Shown here piece after piece: positions 60,425 through 64,000 of a DNA stretch of 64,000 bases; positions within the stretch are counted from its first letter, which is position 1; every line of letters begins with the position of its first letter. The notes beneath the pieces are model-generated. The model saw only the letters and a list, made by a program, of their open reading frames with translations. It was not told the origin of the DNA and did no database searches. A program made the position numbers and the translations under genes. The DNA is from JBAXEO01 sp963789515 (GTDB lineage: Bacteria > Actinomycetota > Coriobacteriia > Anaerosomatales > JAAXUF01): the NCBI GenBank assembly GCA_963789515.1, contig CAWBKW010000008.1, positions 1 to 64,000 on the forward strand, read 5' to 3'.

Positions 60425-62677
60425 TCACCGGACCTCCCGGAGGCGCATGGCGAGGTGACCGAGGGCTCCCGGATCATCGACCGGTCCGCCGTCCGGCCCC
60501 ACGACGTGGAACGTGTCGAGTGCGACGCCGTCCACGGTCATGACATTCGCCCAACGGATGTCCAGTCCCGCCAAGGAGACCGCCCGAGCGAGGTCGTGGA
60601 GCAGACCGGGTCTGTCCGGCGCCGAGACGAGGACGGCCGTGTCCCACCCGGCGGACTCGATCTCGACGCTGACCGATCCGCGCCGACGCGCCGGATAGTG
60701 CGCGCGCCGTTCGGTCAGGCGTGTCTGGAGTTCGAGACGGTCCTTGAGCGCCGCTCGCAGCAGCCGTTCGAACGTCACGAAGGTGTCCGTGCTCACGGGC
60801 CTGCGCGTCGCCGAACTGACCATGAATGTGTCCAACGCGACGCTCCCGGACGATCCGTACGCGTCGAGCGCCAGGATGTCGAGCCCGGCGAGCGCCATCG
60901 CCCCGGCGATGCGGGCAAGGAGTTCGGGACGGTCGACGGCCGCGACGGTGACCGCCCACGTCCCGTCGACAGGACCCGGTCCAACCGCCACGCGAGCATC
61001 CTCGGCTGAACTCTGCTCCAGGGAAGAAACGAGTTTCGCCTGCCGCGCGACCTGATCGGGTTCTCGGCTGGCGAGATAGCGCAGCGGTGCGGAGGCGACG
61101 AACGCCTGCTCCGGGGCGGAAGCACCTGCTGCGGCCATGCGTGCGAGCGCCTCATCGCGCACAGTCGCACCGTGAGACGCGATGCCGGCTCCGTCGACCT
61201 CATCGGAGAGCGCGGCATCGAGTCGCGAGACCAGGATGCCGACGAGGGTGGCGGTCCAGGCGCTCCAGGTCGATGGCCCGGTGGCGCGCGAGTCGGCTGC
61301 CGTCAGAAGGTGCAGCGGCGCGACGAGCCGGCGATCGCCGATCCGCGCGGCCGCTGCGAGGATCGCGTTCTCGTCGTCGAGGTCTATCCGCGTCGCGGTC
61401 TCGATGAGCTCGAGATGCAGGCGCACCAGTTCGCCGGCGTCACACGCGGTATCCGGTGCGAGGCCGAGCCTCTCGGCCAGCGCACGGGCGGGTTCGGCTC
61501 CTCGTGCGGCGTGGCCCGCTCCCGGATCGCGCTTTCCCGCATCGTGCGCGAGTGCGGCCGTTTGCACGACGCGCAGGTCCCCGACGGCGGCACGGGAGCG
61601 CGCGAGGGCGGCCTCACTGGTTGGTGTCACAAGCGATGCTGCGGCCACGAGCGAGTGGGCGCCCACGGTGAGCCGGTGTCCGAGGCCAGGTCGTCTCAAG
61701 GTCATGAGCTCTCGGAAGCCCGGAGCGAGTTCGTCGAGCCGCCCGGCCTGCGCGGCCTGTTCCAGAGGCGGGAGTGAGGGCTCACCGGCATCGAGCAGCG
61801 CGAAGAGCTCGGCTGCCGAGAGCGGACGGTCGACCATGGCGGGCCCACCGCTTGCGCGTGCACGCACCCTCAGGAGAACCAGCGCGGTCTCAGCGAGTGC
61901 GCACTGCACCTCGCCAGCATCGACGGTGAGCAGCGATTCCGCCGCGTCCAGCGTCATGCGCTGGCCGAGTCCTGCGCGGCCGAGCTCCCAGCGCGCAGCG
62001 GAGACGACGTCCGCGGCGCGCATGACAGAGTCCACCTCGGCTTGGGAGGCGAGCCCCGTCCGCACGAGCGCTTGTGGGGACCGAGTCACGGCTCCGGAAG
62101 TGATGGCCGCGATCCACACGAGCTCGTCGAAGTCGCGCCGTCCGCCGGCATCCTCCTTGAGGTCCGGCTCGAGCGCGTACGGAGTGCCGGGCCGCGGTCG
62201 GTCGGCGATCTCGGCCATGAGCCGCCGGGACCGCTTGTGCGCGCTTGCGGCACACTCTGCGAGCACGTTCCCAACCCACTCCGAGTCGCCCGCAAGAGGG
62301 CGCGCGGTGAGCGCCGCGGTGCACGTTTGGACGTCCTCGCGTGTCACGCGAAGCTGCTCGCGCCGAGACCGGACCTGGTGCCCGACCGACAGCCCCGCGT
62401 CCCACAGCGGGTAGAGGACGGCTTCGACGAACGGTCTGAGTGCGCCGGAGGGCTCGTCGGAGAGCACCAGGAGGTCAAGATCGCTCGTCGGAAGCAGCGC
62501 ACCGGCACCCCAACCGCCGAGAGCCGCGAGTCCCCAGCGGCCCCGGAGGTGCGGTGAGGCCGCCTCGGCGAGATTCCGGACGACCTCATCGGTCCGATCG
62601 GACAGGCGTCGGGCGGCGCCTATTCCCGGCTCGGAGCTGCGGAGAATCCGCTCACGCTCGGCGCGATAGGATTCCAT
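60425..62677 (-). CDS. glnD: PII uridylyltransferase / uridylyl-removing enzyme
   Basis: 750 residues. The nucleotidyltransferase domain has ALGGWGAGALLPTSDLDLLV; the metal-binding DLD pair is kept although the arginine of the usual GGYGRGEL is alanine. An HD domain (AALAHDAGKRDPGAGH) removes UMP, and two C-terminal ACT domains (VAAVDRPELLARIAGAMALA and VSAPDRPGLLHDLARAVSLA) sense glutamine. GlnD modifies PII, encoded 3 bases upstream. Both glutamine synthetases lack an adenylylation tyrosine, so the target path is probably PII to Amt and other partners, not GS. Confidence 0.93.
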   Translation of the reverse strand: MESYRAERERILRSSEPGIGAARRLSDRTDEVVRNLAEAASPHLRGRWGLAALGGWGAGALLPTSDLDLLVLSDEPSGALRPFVEAVLYPLWDAGLSVGHQVRSRREQLRVTREDVQTCTAALTARPLAGDSEWVGNVLAECAASAHKRSRRLMAEIADRPRPGTPYALEPDLKEDAGGRRDFDELVWIAAITSGAVTRSPQALVRTGLASQAEVDSVMRAADVVSAARWELGRAGLGQRMTLDAAESLLTVDAGEVQCALAETALVLLRVRARASGGPAMVDRPLSAAELFALLDAGEPSLPPLEQAAQAGRLDELAPGFRELMTLRRPGLGHRLTVGAHSLVAAASLVTPTSEAALARSRAAVGDLRVVQTAALAHDAGKRDPGAGHAARGAEPARALAERLGLAPDTACDAGELVRLHLELIETATRIDLDDENAILAAAARIGDRRLVAPLHLLTAADSRATGPSTWSAWTATLVGILVSRLDAALSDEVDGAGIASHGATVRDEALARMAAAGASAPEQAFVASAPLRYLASREPDQVARQAKLVSSLEQSSAEDARVAVGPGPVDGTWAVTVAAVDRPELLARIAGAMALAGLDILALDAYGSSGSVALDTFMVSSATRRPVSTDTFVTFERLLRAALKDRLELQTRLTERRAHYPARRRGSVSVEIESAGWDTAVLVSAPDRPGLLHDLARAVSLAGLDIRWANVMTVDGVALDTFHVVGPDGGPVDDPGALGHLAMRLREVR

Positions 62678-62680
62678 GAG

Positions 62681-63019
62681 CTAGAGCGCGTCCGGACCCC
62701 GCTCGCCGGTGCGGATGCGCACGGCAGAGGTGACATCAGTGGTGAAGATCTTGCCGTCGCCGATCTTCTCCGTCCGCGCGGCGCTGAGGATCGCGTTCTC
62801 AACGGCGTCGGCGATCGAGTCGTCGACCACGACCTCGACTTTGACCTTGGGCACGAACTCGACCGTGTACTCGGTGCCCCGGTAGATCTCGGTATGGCCC
62901 ATCTGCCTGCCGTAGCCTCGAACGTCCGTCACGGTCATGCCCGCCACTCCCACCGCGTTGAGGGCTTCCTTAACGTCGTCGAGCTTATGCGGCTTGATGA
63001 TGGCCTCGATCTTCTTCAT
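62681..63019 (-). CDS. glnB: Nitrogen regulatory protein PII
   Basis: 112 residues, the trimeric nitrogen/energy sensor. MKKIEAIIKPHKLDDVKEAL is the classic start; the T-loop RGTEYTVEFVPKVKVEVVV keeps the uridylylation tyrosine at position 51; GDGKIFTTDV binds ATP. Lying between amt and glnD, it fits the GlnK role of gating the ammonium channel. ATG 63019 follows AGGAGACATGTC. Confidence 0.96.
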   Translation of the reverse strand: MKKIEAIIKPHKLDDVKEALNAVGVAGMTVTDVRGYGRQMGHTEIYRGTEYTVEFVPKVKVEVVVDDSIADAVENAILSAARTEKIGDGKIFTTDVTSAVRIRTGERGPDAL

Positions 63020-63097
63020 GACATGTCTCCTGGTTCTGTCTGTCCCTCGTGTCGCGGCACGCGGCCGCCGATTCGGTCTCCGCGGGCGGGAGAGCGG

Positions 63098-64000
63098 CTA
63101 GTCGAGAATGTAACCCTCTTCGGAGTGTTCGGCGATGTCGAGCCCGCGAGATTCGGTCTCGGCATCGACGCGCAATCCCACCGTTGCGTCCGTAAGCTTG
63201 AGGATGACCAGGCTGACGACGAATGAGAACGCCCAGGCGGCAACCACGCCGACGAGCTGGATCAGCACCTGCTGCGGCGCGCCGTAGAGCAGCCCGTCGC
63301 GTCCGGCGGAGTTGATGGCCACCGTGGCGAACACTCCGGTGAGGATCGCGCCGGTGGTTCCACCCACGCCGTGGATACCCACGACGTCGAGCGCGTCGTC
63401 GAAACCGAACTTGGTCTTGAGTCCCAACGCGAAGTAGCACAGCGTGCCCGCGATGGCGCCGATCAGGACCGCAGCCCAGGGCTCGACGAAGCCGGCGGCG
63501 GGCGTCACCGCGACGAGACCCGCGACCGCACCCGACGCCGCGCCGAGCACCGTGGGCCTGCCGGAGTGGAACGACTCGGCGAGCACCCAGGTGATGAGCG
63601 CGGCTGCGGCGGCGACGTGCGTGTTGAGGAACGCCGAGCCCGCGAGCTGGTTGGCCGCAAGCGCGGAGCCGGCGTTGAACCCGAACCACCCGAACCACAG
63701 GATGCCGGCGCCGAGAACGGTCAGTGGCAGGTTGTGGGGATGGATGGCGTCCGTTCCGAGTCCCTTGCGCTTGCCCAGCAGCAGCGCGGCCGCCAAAGCC
63801 GCCGCAGCCGATGAGATGTGGACGACCGTGCCGCCTGCGAAGTCAAGGGCGCCGAGCTTGAAGAGCCACCCTTCCGGCTGCCACACCCAATGGGCGAGCG
63901 GGCTGTAGACGAAGATGGCCCACAACACCGTGAACATCACGTACGCCTTGAACTTCATCCGCTCGGCGACGGCGCCCGTGATCAGCCCGACGGTGATGAT
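63098..64000 (-). CDS. amt: Ammonium transporter, N-terminus cut off by the window end
   Basis: 301 residues of an Amt/Mep/Rh channel; the reading frame runs to the last base of the window, so about 100-130 residues are missing. ITGAVAERMKF, DFAGGTVVHISSAAAALAAALL with the first pore histidine, GWFGFNAGSALAAN, FLNTHVAAAAA, and DVVGIHGVGGTTGAILTGVFA with the second pore histidine are all present. It exchanges NH3/NH4+ across the membrane and is expected to be blocked by the PII protein encoded next to it. Confidence 0.97.
   Translation of the reverse strand: MITVGLITGAVAERMKFKAYVMFTVLWAIFVYSPLAHWVWQPEGWLFKLGALDFAGGTVVHISSAAAALAAALLLGKRKGLGTDAIHPHNLPLTVLGAGILWFGWFGFNAGSALAANQLAGSAFLNTHVAAAAALITWVLAESFHSGRPTVLGAASGAVAGLVAVTPAAGFVEPWAAVLIGAIAGTLCYFALGLKTKFGFDDALDVVGIHGVGGTTGAILTGVFATVAINSAGRDGLLYGAPQQVLIQLVGVVAAWAFSFVVSLVILKLTDATVGLRVDAETESRGLDIAEHSEEGYILD

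Noticed and set aside
1..64000. CRISPR arrays, insertion sequences, integrases, phage genes or attachment sites
   Set aside because: No regular spaced repeats, transposase, integrase or phage-type gene was recognised; the tRNA-Leu gene has no adjacent integrase or partial duplicate in the window.

Overview
The window reads as a chromosomal segment from a high-GC, probably anaerobic member of the Actinobacteriota, perhaps a Coriobacteriia-like or related uncultured lineage. Pointers are the strong GC third-position bias, many GTG and TTG starts, a PdtaS/PdtaR (ANTAR) pair, a GlnR-like OmpR-family regulator, archaeal-type split glutamate synthase modules with Hdr-like subunits, DhnA/LsrF-type aldolases and a multiheme cytochrome. 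The placement is inference; no rRNA or species marker is present. No mobile element, prophage or CRISPR array was seen.

Layout. (1) 1-4.9 kb: tryptophan genes trpC(partial)-trpB2-trpF-trpB-trpA. (2) 4.9-13.6 kb: TspO-like protein, NAD synthetase, a GNAT enzyme, class I aldolase, accD-accA, pfkA, an LsrF-like aldolase and a zinc-type dehydrogenase. (3) 13.6-17.2 kb: UvrD-family helicase (minus) and an MFS transporter. (4) 17.4-24.9 kb: an F-type ATP synthase operon of unusual make-up, with two b-type subunits, no stand-alone delta, the C-terminal domain of delta fused to the front of alpha, and a short epsilon. (5) 25-29.7 kb: GAF/HD-GYP protein, tRNA-Leu(CAA), PdtaS/PdtaR, an Lrp-type regulator and a LysE-type exporter. 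(6) 29.7-42.5 kb: a nitrogen-assimilation block with two GSI-alpha glutamine synthetases, a stand-alone FMN glutamate-synthase-like protein, an HdrB-HdrC fusion, the three split glutamate synthase modules, a multiheme cytochrome and a GlnR-like regulator. (7) 42.5-56 kb: methyltransferase, polA, rpsA, coaE, lytic transglycosylase, uvrB, a metal-responsive ArsR/P-type ATPase pair and an UbiB-type kinase. (8) 56-64 kb, minus strand: larE, a PduO-type adenosyltransferase, a secreted glycosidase-like protein, then glnD, glnB and amt (cut by the window end).

The nitrogen genes appear to be tied together by regulation visible in the DNA. Boxes of the form GAAAC-N6-GAAAC/T, matching the known GlnR half-site pattern, occur in front of both glutamine synthetase genes, the FMN protein and the HdrBC-glutamate synthase operon. 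The HdrBC operon also has a leader with two hexaloop hairpins carrying A at loop position 1 and G at position 4, followed by an overlapping intrinsic terminator. That is the known layout of an ANTAR antitermination target, and an ANTAR protein (PdtaR) is encoded 5 kb away.

Sequence quality: accD, the LysE-type gene, polA, the UbiB gene and the cytochrome gene each contain single-base frame disruptions, mostly at G/C runs, with intact coding on both sides. Because accD and polA are normally essential, I read most of these as sequencing or assembly errors.
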